Source of the DNA: Noviherbaspirillum humi
Lineage (GTDB): Bacteria > Pseudomonadota > Gammaproteobacteria > Burkholderiales > Burkholderiaceae_D
Assembly (NCBI RefSeq): GCF_900188095.1
Contig: NZ_FZOT01000016.1
Coordinates: forward strand, 1 to 64,000
Length of the DNA stretch: 64,000 nucleotides
Direction of reading: 5' to 3'
The notes under the pieces were generated by a model that did no database searches, was not told the DNA's origin, and saw only the letters and a list, made by a program, of their open reading frames with translations. Below, in pieces: positions 26,130-35,400 of this stretch. A program made the translations under genes and the position numbers. Within the stretch, counting starts at the first letter, position 1, and each line of letters opens with the position of its first letter.

Positions 26130-28400
26130 TTACGCCGCCTTGACTCCCGCCATGCCGGCCGCCCGCAGCGCCGCCTTCACCCGCTCCGGCGTGAACGGCA
26201 CTTCGCGCAACCGGACGCCGATGGCGTCGAACACCGCATTGCCGATGGCTGCCGGAATCACCGCCGCGCTCGGCTCGCCCGCGCCCCAGGGCTTTTCGTT
26301 CGGGCGGTCGATGATCACATAATCGATCTTCGGCACTTCGGGCATGCGCAGGATGGGATAGCTGCCCCAGTCCAGGCTGGTGACATTGGACGCATCCCAC
26401 TGCAGATCTTCCACGAGGGTGCGCGACACCGTCTGGATCACGTTGCCGTCGATCTGGCTCTTCAGGCCGTCCGGGTTGATCACCTGGCCGCAGTCGTGGG
26501 CGACTGTGAACTTGGCCACGCGGATGGCGCCGGTATCGAGATTTACTTCGACGTCCGCCACCGCGCCGACATAGGTGCGCACCATCTCGTACTTGACATA
26601 GGCGACGCCGCGGCCGCGCGCGATATTGCCCTGCATCTTCGCGCGCGGCGCGGAAGGCTGCCAGCCGACCGCTTCCTTCAAGCGCTGCAGCAGCTCGAGC
26701 CCGCGCGGGTCGGTCAGGTTGCGCATGCGCGCCTCGAAAGGATCGACGCCGGCCGCATGGGCCATTTCGTCAAAGAAGGATTCGACCGCGAAGTTGTTCT
26801 GCATGCGGCCCGGCGTGCGGATCCAGCTCGGGCGGAACGGCGTGCTCTCCACCCAGTGGGCGGTGGCGCGGATGTTGGGAACGGCATAGGGAATCGCCAT
26901 GCCCTGATGGATGTTGCCCGGGCTGGCCGGATCCATCGGCAGTCCCGCATGGTCGGCCGCCACCAGCGGCACCAGCGATTCCTTCGGCTTGACCGGCAGC
27001 CAGCTCTCGACTTTCCATGCCACCAGCCTGCCCTCGGCATCGAGGCCGCCCGCGACCGCCAGCGAGGTCGGCACCGCCTTCGGGTCCCAGCCGTGTTCCT
27101 CGTGGCGCATCCACTGCACCCGCACCGGCTTGCCGATCTCGCGCGCGATCAGGGCCGCGTCGCCGGAGGCATCCTCGTGGCCGTTGCGGCCATAGCAGCC
27201 GGAGCCGTCGAGGTAGATGCAGCGCACGTCGTCCGGCTTCATGCTCAGCATGGCGGCGACCTGGCGCCGCAGGTTGTGCGCGCCCTGGGAGGCGGTCCAT
27301 ACCGTCATCTTGCCATCGCGGTAGTCCGCCACCGAGCAGGACGGGCCGATGGAACCGTGGGTGTGCACGGCGAAATGGTAGTCCGCGGACAGCGTCTTGC
27401 CGGCCGAGGCGAGCGCGGCGTCTGCGTCGCCGGCCTTCTGCAACTGCTCGTCGTTGACGATGCGGGTCTGGCGCATGTGCTCGAAGACCTTGGCCTTGTC
27501 CGGCAAGCCCTTCCAGTCGCTCCAACGCGCCTCGACCAGGCGCGATGCCTTCACCGCCGCCCATTCGGACTTGGCCACCACCGCCAGGAAATTGCCCTTG
27601 CGGACGGTTTGCACGAAGCCCTTCACCTTGCGCGCCGCGCCGTCGTCGAAGGACAGCAGTTCCGACTTGATGCCGGCGGGCCGGATCACCCGCGCGTGCA
27701 GCATGCCGGGCAGGCGGAAGTCATGCATGTAGGTGAACTCGCCGGTGACCTTGGCCGGGATATCGACCCGCCGCACCGGCTTGCCGACCACGGTGTATGT
27801 GGCCGGGTCCTTCAGCGGCGCCTTCGCATCCACCTTCATCGCCAGCGGCGCGGCTGCCACCAGCTCGCCGTAGCCGAGCGACCTGCCGCCCTCGGCGGCA
27901 ACGACCTTGCCGTCCGCCGTGCGCACCGCCTCGGGCGCCACGCCCAGCGCCTGCGCGCCGCGCGCCTTCAGCGCTTCCCGCGCCGTCGCAGCGGCCTGCC
28001 GTATCTGCATCCCGCCGATCTGGATCGACAGGCTGCCGGAGGACGTGCCCTGGTCGGGCGTGAGCATCGTGTCGCCTTCGATCAGGCGGATGCGGTCGAA
28101 CGGCGTGTCCAGTTCTTCAGCGACGATCTGCATCAGCGCGGTGCGCACGCCGGTGCCGAGGTCGACCTTGCCGGAATAAACCGTCACCATGCCTTTCTCG
28201 TCGATGGCGAGGAAGCCGGGCACCTCGTCGGCCGCCACCGATTTCGGCTTGCCCGGCGCATTCGCGGCGGCGGCCTCGGACGGCTTCAGGAAGGCGGCCG
28301 GCGCCAGCGCAAAGCTCACGACGAGCGCCCCGCCGCCTTTCAGGAAGCCGCGGCGGGCGAGGTCGAGGGAAGCGTCATGCAGGTCTGTGTTCTTGGTCAT
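26130..28400 (-). CDS. Molybdenum hydroxylase large subunit with Tat signal
   Basis: The 756-residue protein starts MTKNTDLHDASLDLARRGFLKGG, a Tat signal peptide, so it is exported folded with its cofactor. Domain motifs are VYSGKVDLGTGVRTALMQIVAEEL, SGSLSIQIGGMQIRQAA, GCYGRNGHEDASGDAALIA and GAGEPSAAVIPAAIGNAV with the catalytic Glu. It is a paralogue of the large subunit at 22230-24395, with its own [2Fe-2S] partner upstream. Electrons probably go to a periplasmic cytochrome, since no FAD subunit is encoded. The substrate is unknown. Confidence 0.88.
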   Translation of the reverse strand: MTKNTDLHDASLDLARRGFLKGGGALVVSFALAPAAFLKPSEAAAANAPGKPKSVAADEVPGFLAIDEKGMVTVYSGKVDLGTGVRTALMQIVAEELDTPFDRIRLIEGDTMLTPDQGTSSGSLSIQIGGMQIRQAAATAREALKARGAQALGVAPEAVRTADGKVVAAEGGRSLGYGELVAAAPLAMKVDAKAPLKDPATYTVVGKPVRRVDIPAKVTGEFTYMHDFRLPGMLHARVIRPAGIKSELLSFDDGAARKVKGFVQTVRKGNFLAVVAKSEWAAVKASRLVEARWSDWKGLPDKAKVFEHMRQTRIVNDEQLQKAGDADAALASAGKTLSADYHFAVHTHGSIGPSCSVADYRDGKMTVWTASQGAHNLRRQVAAMLSMKPDDVRCIYLDGSGCYGRNGHEDASGDAALIAREIGKPVRVQWMRHEEHGWDPKAVPTSLAVAGGLDAEGRLVAWKVESWLPVKPKESLVPLVAADHAGLPMDPASPGNIHQGMAIPYAVPNIRATAHWVESTPFRPSWIRTPGRMQNNFAVESFFDEMAHAAGVDPFEARMRNLTDPRGLELLQRLKEAVGWQPSAPRAKMQGNIARGRGVAYVKYEMVRTYVGAVADVEVNLDTGAIRVAKFTVAHDCGQVINPDGLKSQIDGNVIQTVSRTLVEDLQWDASNVTSLDWGSYPILRMPEVPKIDYVIIDRPNEKPWGAGEPSAAVIPAAIGNAVFDAIGVRLREVPFTPERVKAALRAAGMAGVKAA

Positions 28401-28410
28401 GGCGTTCTCC

Positions 28411-28881
28411 TCAGGCGGTGACGGGCTGATCGCTGGCGCGCTGCACCGCGCGGATGATGCGCTTGTGGGTGCCGCAGCGGCACAGGTTCATCGCCAGGCC
28501 TTCGCGGATCTGCTGCTCGCTCGGCTTCGGGTTCTTCTTCAGCAGATCGGCCGCCTGCATGATCATGCCGTTGATGCAGTAGCCGCACTGCGCCGCCTGC
28601 TCGTCGATGAAGGCTTGCTGCAGCTTGGACGGCCTGGCCGAAGAACCCAAGCCTTCCAGCGTGGTGATGGCGCCCCGGCCGACGGCCGACACCGGCGTCA
28701 CGCAGGAGCGCACCGCGGCGCCGTTGACATGGACAGTACAGGAACCGCATTGGCCCAGTCCGCAGCCGAAGCGCGGGCCGCGCAGTTCAAGATCATCGCG
28801 CAGGACATAAAGCAGGGGGGTATCGGCATCGGCGTCGACGGCTTTGGTCGCGCCATTCACCTTCAAGGCGTAGCGTGGCAT
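28411..28881 (-). CDS. [2Fe-2S] small subunit of Tat-exported molybdenum hydroxylase
   Basis: The 156-residue protein starts at ATG 28881 after GGAGGAGA. It has FGCGLGQCGSCTVHVNG, QCGYCINGMI and NLCRCGTHKRIIRAV, supplying two [2Fe-2S] clusters. It has no signal of its own and would be co-exported with the Tat-tagged large subunit encoded ten bases downstream, as is usual for this family. It is the first gene of its operon. Confidence 0.92.
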   Translation of the reverse strand: MPRYALKVNGATKAVDADADTPLLYVLRDDLELRGPRFGCGLGQCGSCTVHVNGAAVRSCVTPVSAVGRGAITTLEGLGSSARPSKLQQAFIDEQAAQCGYCINGMIMQAADLLKKNPKPSEQQIREGLAMNLCRCGTHKRIIRAVQRASDQPVTA

Positions 28882-29121
28882 GGAATCTCCTCCGGTTGAC
28901 GGACTCGGCCGCGTCGCTCGCAGCGTCTCGCGGCTTTTCATTTTGGTTGAAGACCGACTATAACCCATGAGAAATACGCGCGTGGATTTTTTCCATCCGC
29001 CGTCGCCCCATGTGAATCCCGCCCAGTGGAATTGAAGGCCGGATCGCGGTCAACGCCGATTTACAAAACAGGAACGAAGCCTCACACTCCTGGCTTTGAC
29101 CAAGACAAAACAAGGAGACAC

Positions 29122-30120
29122 GTGGACGCTTCCGCCTCCTCTTCCTCGGCTCTGCTGCCGAAGCCATCCCTCGCCCATGCCGTAATCGTCGGCGGCGGCA
29201 CCATGGGCGCCGATGTCGCGCTGGTGCTGGGGCGTGCCGGCTGCCGCACCGTCGTGGTCGAACCCGACGCGGCGCGGCGCGGCAAGCTCGATGCCTACTT
29301 CGGCGACGGCCTGGCAACGCTCGGCGCTGCGGCGCGGCGCGACTGCCTTTCTGCCTGCGCCAGCCTCGACGACATCGATTGGGCAGCCACCGATCTCGTC
29401 ATCGAATGCGTGCCGGAACAGCTGCCGATCAAGCAGCGGCTTTTCGCCGACCTGGTCCGCCGCGCCAAGCCTGAAACCCTCTTGTGCAGCAACAGCTCCA
29501 GCTTCCCGATCTCCGCCATCGGCGAAGGGCTGGCAACGCGGGAACGCATGCTCGGCCTGCACTTCTTCATGCCGGCGCACCTGACGCCGCTGGTGGAGGT
29601 GGTGCTCGGCGCGCACTCCGATCCCGCCCGTGGCCAGGCGCTGCACGAGTTCATGCATCGCTGCGGCATGGTGCCGGTCCTGGTGCGCAAGGACTTGCCG
29701 GGCTTTCTCGCCAACCGCCTGCAGCATGCATTGGCGCGCGAAGCCTTCGCCCTGATCGACGCTGGCATCGCCTCGCCGGAAGACGTGGATGCGGCGGTGC
29801 GCTTCGGCTTCGGCTTCCGCTTCCTTGCCGCCGGCCCGGTGCTGCAGCGTGACCATGCGGGCATCGACGTGCACTGCGCGGCCGCCGCCACCATGTATCC
29901 CTCGCTGGCCGCCAATACAGTGCCGGCAAGGGCGCTGTCGGAGCGCGTCGCCGCCGGCAAGTTCGGCATGAAGACGGGAGAAGGCTTCTACACCTGGACG
30001 CCGGAAGCCATCGCCGCCGAACGCGCCCGCTACAACGACAAGCTGCTGGCCGGCCTGAAACTGCTGGCCGATGAACTGCCGCCCATCGACGGCCTCGACC
30101 CACAAGGAAAACAGCAATGA
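29122..30120 (+). CDS. 3-hydroxyacyl-CoA / carnitine dehydrogenase-like enzyme
   Basis: The 332-residue protein starts at GTG 29122 after AAGGAGACA. The Rossmann motif is VIVGGGTMGADVALVLGRAG, with the NAD-preferring VVVEPD, then LVIECVPEQLPIKQRLF, CSNSSSFPIS, MLGLHFFMPAHLTPLVEVV and DLPGFLANRLQHALAREAF. The size and the single C-terminal domain fit L-carnitine dehydrogenase rather than full fatty acid oxidation enzymes. It overlaps the keto acid cleavage gene in ATGA. The two reactions match the carnitine-type route: oxidise the 3-hydroxyl, then cleave the 3-keto acid. The substrate is inferred. Confidence 0.82.
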   Translation: MDASASSSSALLPKPSLAHAVIVGGGTMGADVALVLGRAGCRTVVVEPDAARRGKLDAYFGDGLATLGAAARRDCLSACASLDDIDWAATDLVIECVPEQLPIKQRLFADLVRRAKPETLLCSNSSSFPISAIGEGLATRERMLGLHFFMPAHLTPLVEVVLGAHSDPARGQALHEFMHRCGMVPVLVRKDLPGFLANRLQHALAREAFALIDAGIASPEDVDAAVRFGFGFRFLAAGPVLQRDHAGIDVHCAAAATMYPSLAANTVPARALSERVAAGKFGMKTGEGFYTWTPEAIAAERARYNDKLLAGLKLLADELPPIDGLDPQGKQQ

Positions 30121-30935
30121 CCTCTCCCCTCATCCTGGCGGTCGCGCCCAACGGCGCCTACAAGACCGCCGCCCAGCATCCGGCGCTGCCGGTGACGCCC
30201 GCCATGCTGGCCGACACCGCCCGCACCTGCCTCGACGCCGGCGCGGCGATGCTGCACATGCATGTGCGTAAGGCCGACGGCTCGCACAGCCTGGAAGCGG
30301 CGGATTACCTCGCCGGCATCGAGGCGGTGCGCAAGGCGGTGGGCGACGAGATGGTGATCCAGATCACCACCGAAGCCGCCAAGGTCTACGCGCCGCCGGC
30401 GCAGATGGCGGTGGTGCGCGAGGTGAAGCCGGAAGCGGTATCGGTCGGCCTGCGCGAACTGCGCCTGCCGGAGGTGGGCGAGAAAACGCTGTCCGAATTT
30501 TTCCACTGGCTGGCAGCAGCCGACATCATGACCCAGGTGATCCTGTACGACGAGGCCGATGTGCGCGACTGGCAGGACCTGCGCGCGCGCGGCGTGATCC
30601 CGGACGCCAAGTGGTTCCTGCTGTTCGTGCTCGGCCGCTACAGCGCCGGCCAGACCTCGGCGCCGACCGACCTGATCCCCTTCCTCAACGCCCACGACGA
30701 TGCCTATCCCTGGGCGATGTGCGCCTTCGGCGCGCAGGAGCATGCCTGCGCCATCGCCGCCGCCGCGCTCGGCGGCCATGCCCGCATCGGCTTCGAGAAC
30801 AACCTGCTGCTCAAGGATGGCAGCCAGGCGCCGGACAACGCCGCTCTGGTGCGCCAGGTGGCCGATGGCGCCCGCGTGCTGGGCCGGCCGCTGGCCACGG
30901 CAGCGCAGATCCGCGCCATGTTCAGGCACGGCTGA
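30117..30935 (+). CDS. Beta-keto acid cleavage enzyme (BKACE, DUF849)
   Basis: The 272-residue TIM-barrel protein has the family opening LILAVAPNGAYKTAAQHPALPVTP and DAGAAMLHMHVRKADGSHSL, with the metal-binding HxH and later GLRELRL and GHARIGFENNLLL. BKACE enzymes condense a beta-keto acid with acetyl-CoA and release a CoA ester plus a second product; 3-keto-5-aminohexanoate and dehydrocarnitine are known substrates. Coupling to the upstream dehydrogenase favours dehydrocarnitine or a similar compound. No thioesterase gene follows. Confidence 0.88.
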   Translation: MTSPLILAVAPNGAYKTAAQHPALPVTPAMLADTARTCLDAGAAMLHMHVRKADGSHSLEAADYLAGIEAVRKAVGDEMVIQITTEAAKVYAPPAQMAVVREVKPEAVSVGLRELRLPEVGEKTLSEFFHWLAAADIMTQVILYDEADVRDWQDLRARGVIPDAKWFLLFVLGRYSAGQTSAPTDLIPFLNAHDDAYPWAMCAFGAQEHACAIAAAALGGHARIGFENNLLLKDGSQAPDNAALVRQVADGARVLGRPLATAAQIRAMFRHG

Positions 30936-30983
30936 ACGCAGCGCTGCAAGACCATAACGACCCACGACAATTCAGGAGAAGAC

Positions 30984-31952
30984 ATGTTCATGAAAAAGCT
31001 GCTGCTCGCCTCGATGCTCGCCGCGACCGCCTTGGGCGCCGCCGCCCAGGAAAACTGGCCGAGCAAGCCGATCAAGTTCATCGTGCCTTACCCGCCCGGC
31101 GGGCCGACCGACCTGATGGCGCGCCTGATCCAGGCGCCGCTGCAGGCCAAGCTCGGCACGTCGGTGGTGATCGAGAACCGCGCCGGCGCCGGCGGCAACG
31201 TCGGTTCCGACGCGGTGGCGAAGGGACCGGCCGACGGCTACACCCTGCTGCTGGCGGCGAGCGGCCCGATGGCGGTGAACAAGACGCTGTACAAGAACCT
31301 GCCCTTCGATCCGGTGAAGGATTTCGCGCCGGTGGTCCAGATCTCCGCCTTCCCGCTGGTGCTGGAAGTGCATCCCTCGACGCAGATCACCAGCCTGAAG
31401 CAATTCATCGCCCAGGCCAAGGAAAAGCCGGAGAACTACAACTTCGCCTCGGCCGGCAGCGGCACCCCGCAGCACCTCGCCGGCGAGCTGTTCAACGTCG
31501 CCGCTGGCGCCAAACTCCAGCATGTTCCCTACAAGGGCGCCGGCCCGGCCTTGAACGATGTGCTTGGCGGGCATGTAAAGGTGATGTTCGACATCCTCGG
31601 CAGCTCGGTGCAGTACATCAAGACCGGCAAGCTGACGCCGCTGGCGGTCACCACCGCCGCCCGCAGTTCCGCCCTGCCCGACGTGCCCACCCTGGCCGAA
31701 GCCGGCCTGCCCGGCTTCGACTTCTCCGGCTGGCACGGCATCGTGGTGGCGGCGAACACGCCCAAGCCCATCGTGACGAAGCTGAACAAGACCCTCAACG
31801 AGATCTTCGCCGACCCTGCCTTCAAGAAGCGCTGGGAAGAACTCGGCACGCCGATCGTCGGCGGCACGCCGGAGGCCTTCGGCAACCTGATCCGCAGCGA
31901 GAGCGTGCGCCTCGGGAAGATCGTCAAGGACACCGGCGCGACGGTGGATTGA
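30984..31952 (+). CDS. Bug-family tripartite tricarboxylate receptor
   Basis: The 322-residue periplasmic protein starts MFMKKLLLASMLAATALGAAA, a Sec signal peptide, after CAGGAGAA. Bug motifs are WPSKPIKFIVPYPPGGPTDLMARLI and VVIENRAGAGGNVGSDAVAKGPADGYTLL. It is the last gene of the dehydrogenase-BKACE operon and ends before a very strong hairpin terminator, so it probably binds the compound those enzymes degrade. No TctAB partner is encoded nearby. Confidence 0.9.
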   Translation: MFMKKLLLASMLAATALGAAAQENWPSKPIKFIVPYPPGGPTDLMARLIQAPLQAKLGTSVVIENRAGAGGNVGSDAVAKGPADGYTLLLAASGPMAVNKTLYKNLPFDPVKDFAPVVQISAFPLVLEVHPSTQITSLKQFIAQAKEKPENYNFASAGSGTPQHLAGELFNVAAGAKLQHVPYKGAGPALNDVLGGHVKVMFDILGSSVQYIKTGKLTPLAVTTAARSSALPDVPTLAEAGLPGFDFSGWHGIVVAANTPKPIVTKLNKTLNEIFADPAFKKRWEELGTPIVGGTPEAFGNLIRSESVRLGKIVKDTGATVD

Positions 31953-31958
31953 GGAGCG

Positions 31959-31994
31959 GGCGCGCCATGCGCCGATCCGCATGGCGCGCCTTTT
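31959..31994 (+). terminator. Rho-independent terminator of the BKACE-Bug operon
   Basis: A perfect 13-bp stem (31959-31971 with 31978-31990), a 6-base loop and TTTT (31991-31994) follow the Bug stop by a few bases. Confidence 0.9.
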
Positions 31995-32017
31995 GCCGCA
32001 AACCCTATAATCGGCGC

Positions 32018-32389
32018 ATGGACAAACTTTTCTTCTCGATAGGCGCCCTGTTCGCCTTCATCGGCGTCGGTGCCGGCGCCTTCGGCGCGCACGGACTGCG
32101 CAACCGCCTCGGCGCCGACATGCTGGCCGTCTTCGAAACCGGCGTGCGCTACCAGATGTACCATGCGCTGGCGCTGCTGGCGGTGGCTTGGGCCTGCACC
32201 CGCTGGCCCGGCGCTGCGACCACCGCGGCCGGCTGGCTCTTCATTGCCGGCATCCTGGTGTTCTCCGGCAGCCTTTATATCCTCAGCATCAGCGGCATGC
32301 GCTGGCTGGGCGCCGTCACGCCGCTCGGCGGACTGGCCCTGCTCGCGGGCTGGATTTGCTTGCTGTGGGGAGCATGGAAGGGTGCGTGA
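32018..32389 (+). CDS. DUF423 membrane protein
   Basis: The 123-residue protein has four predicted transmembrane helices and DUF423 motifs: FIGVGAGAFGAHGLRNRL, VRYQMYHALALLAVAW, FSGSLYILSISGMRWLGAVTPLGG. The function is unknown for the family. A perfect TATAAT at 32006-32011 ends only six bases before ATG 32018, which could mean a nearly leaderless transcript, though I see no matching -35. The long frame upstream of the ATG is a shadow of the BKACE-Bug genes. Confidence 0.88.
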   Translation: MDKLFFSIGALFAFIGVGAGAFGAHGLRNRLGADMLAVFETGVRYQMYHALALLAVAWACTRWPGAATTAAGWLFIAGILVFSGSLYILSISGMRWLGAVTPLGGLALLAGWICLLWGAWKGA

Positions 32390-32470
32390 CATAAGCTGAC
32401 CAGGCAGGCCGCTGGAATATCAGCCAGACGATTTCCGAAAACCGAGGACAATCAATTTCTGGACCGGGCA

Positions 32471-35400
32471 ATGAAGGCTGCGCACAGACATCAGGATACG
32501 CAATCGATTGGCACCTTGAAATCGGAAGGCCAGCCATCTCCGAAACGTCGGCCGGTTCGCACCTATCTCGCCTGGCTGGTGGTGGCATGCCTGTTGCCCT
32601 GCGCAATCGGGGCGACCGGGCTTTTTTACTTCGAATACCAAAAGGGGCGGGAGCAACTCGCCAAGGACACGACCCAGACCGCCCGCGCCTTGATCCAGGC
32701 GATCGATAACCACCTCCTCCTGGCAAAAGCCCTTGCCCAAACCCTGTCGACGGACGAAGCTCTCGCACGAGGCGACCTGGCCGGGTTCCACGAACGAGCG
32801 CGGCAGGTGATCGCCTTGTCCGGACTGGGTACCAACGTAGTGCTTCGCAACCTGCAGGGCAGGCAAATCCTGAATACGGCGATTGATTACGGCAAGCCAT
32901 TGCCTGCCTCGCATGCGCCCGAACAAACCCAGGGCGTATTCGCCACGGACAAGCCAACCGTCTCGGATGTTTTTACCGGCCCGGTCTTGAAGCGTCCGAT
33001 CATGAGCGTCGATGTACCGGTCAGGCTGGGCGGCAACACGGTCTATGCGCTCGGGATCGGCATCCTGCCCGAGCATTTCAACACCATCTTGAACAATCAA
33101 GCATTGCCGTCGGACTGGATCGTCGGGGTATTCGACAAAGCCGGCACGATCGTTGGCCGCTCTCATCTCCCCGATAAATTCGTCGGCCAGAAGCTGACCC
33201 CGGAATTGATGGAAGCGCTCGGGCGCAAAAGCGAGGGAGTGATCGACGGGCGAACCAAGGAAGGCATTCCCTCGATCGTGGTGTTCAGCCGCTCCAAAGC
33301 GACAGACTGGGGCGTTGCGATCGGGATCTCGCGCACCAGCGTGGCCGGGGCGCTCGCGCGCACGCTGACCATGATTGCGCTGGGCGCCGCGATTCTGTTC
33401 TGCATGAGCTTGCTGCTGGCAGCCTATGTCGGCCGGAAAATCGCTGCTCCCATCACCGCATTGACCGGGCCTGCAGCCGCCTTGGGAACCGGCAGCTCAG
33501 TCAGTGTTCCGGATTTGCCGCTGAAGGAAGCGCATGAGGTCAGCGTCGCGCTGGATCAGGCGCAGGCGGCGCTCATGCAGAGCAAGGAAGAGGCCCGAGC
33601 CGCCGCTGAACGGGTGCAGCTCGCGCTGGCGGCCGGCGCCATCGTGGGTACCTGGGATTGGAATTTGCAGACCGGCCGCATCACCGTCGATGAACGCTTT
33701 GCAGAGAGCTTCGGCATTGATCCCTCTCTTGGCCGCACCGGCCTCAGCCAGGAGCAAGTGATCGCGACGGTTCATCCGGAAGATTTGCCAGACTTGCGGG
33801 TAGCCATAGCGGAAGCGATCAGCCGCGGCGGACCCTACAGCCGCGAATATCGGGTGCGCGGAACAGATGGCCTCTACCGCTGGATCGAGGCCAATGGCCG
33901 CGTCGATCATGGGGTCGATGGCACGCCCCTGCGCTTCCCCGGCGTGCTGATCGATCTCGAGCGGCGGCGCGCCGTCGAAGCGGAACGCGACCGCGCGGCG
34001 CAGCTGCTGCGGGCGTTCGTCGATGCGGTGCCTGGCGTCGTCTATGCCAAGGACCGCGACGGGCGCCTGCTGGTTGCAAACCAGGGCGTGACCGACCTGG
34101 TCGGCAAGCCGCCCGAGGCCTATCTCGGCAAGACGGACATCGAGTTCCTGGACAACAAGGAGCAGGCGGCGATCGTGATGGCAACGGACCGCCGCATCAT
34201 GGAGAGCGGCCGACCGGAGACCGTTGACGAAGAGATTAGCTTCTCGGACGGGCGCAAGGCGATATGGCATTCGATCAAGGCGCCCTTCCGGGATGCCAAG
34301 GGACAGGTCATTGGCCTCATCGGCTCTTCGGTTGACATTACGGCGCGCAAGCAGGCCGAAGCGGCCCTGCACGAGCGCACCGACGAGGTCGCGCACGCCC
34401 AGCTGCGCCTGCAGATGGCGCTCACCGCCGGCCGCATGGGTGTCTGGGAATGGTCGCCCGCCACCGGCGAAGCTACCTGGAGTTCGCAGATGTTCGAAAT
34501 CCTCGGACTGCCCGCCAGCGATGACGGCCGAACCCGGGGGGAACTCTTCCTTGCCATGGTCCATCCCGAGGACCGCGGCAAAGTCGACGCGGCGCTGGCG
34601 CGTGCATTGAACAGCGGCAGCGATTTCGAGGCCGAGACGCGCATCATCGATACCGACAGCCGCATCCGCTGGCTGCTCATCCGCGGCAACGTCGTATCTC
34701 AAATACCGGGCCGGCCGGAGCGCGTCGTCGGCGTCACCGTCGACATCACCGAACGCAAGGAAGCGGAACAGGCCCTGCTCGACGCCGACCGGCGGCGCAA
34801 CGAGTTCCTCGCGATGCTCGGCCATGAACTACGCAATCCGCTGGCGCCCATCACCACCGCGGTCCAGCTGCTGGAACTCGTCGGCGACCAGCCGGAACGC
34901 AGGCATGCCGCGCTGCAGATCATCCGCCGGCAGGCGGAGCACATGGCGCGGCTGGTCGACGATCTGCTGGAGGTATCGCGGGTTACGCAGGGCCGGATCG
35001 AGCTTCGCAAGGAAAACATCCTCGCTGCCTCCGCCGTGTTTTCCGCTGCCGAGACGGTGCGTCCGCTGGTGCGGCAGCGCGAACAGACGCTGGATCTCGA
35101 CGTGCCGACGGACGTGGATCTGGTTGCGGACCAGGCGCGGCTGATTCAGGTCGTTGCCAATCTTTTGAACAACGCCTCGAAGTACACCCAGCAAGGCGGC
35201 CATATCTCGGTGCGGGTACGCGCCGCCGGCGATGACGAGGAATGGGTGGAAATCGTGGTGGCCGACAACGGTCCGGGCATCGATGGCGAACTGCTGCCTC
35301 GGGTGTTCGACCTCTTCTCGCAGGGGACGGTGACGCTGGACCGGTCGCGCGGCGGATTGGGCCTGGGCCTCGCCCTGGTCAAGCGCCTGGTCGAACTTCA

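Noticed and set aside
22770-28421. Long plus-strand frames antisense to both molybdenum hydroxylase large subunits
   Set aside because: Shadow frames rich in Arg, His and Gln, with no motifs and no ribosome binding sites.
32006-32011. TATAAT immediately upstream of the DUF423 start as a promoter
   Set aside because: The -10 match is perfect, but there is no -35 element at 16-18 bases and the site lies directly after a terminator; kept only as a remark.
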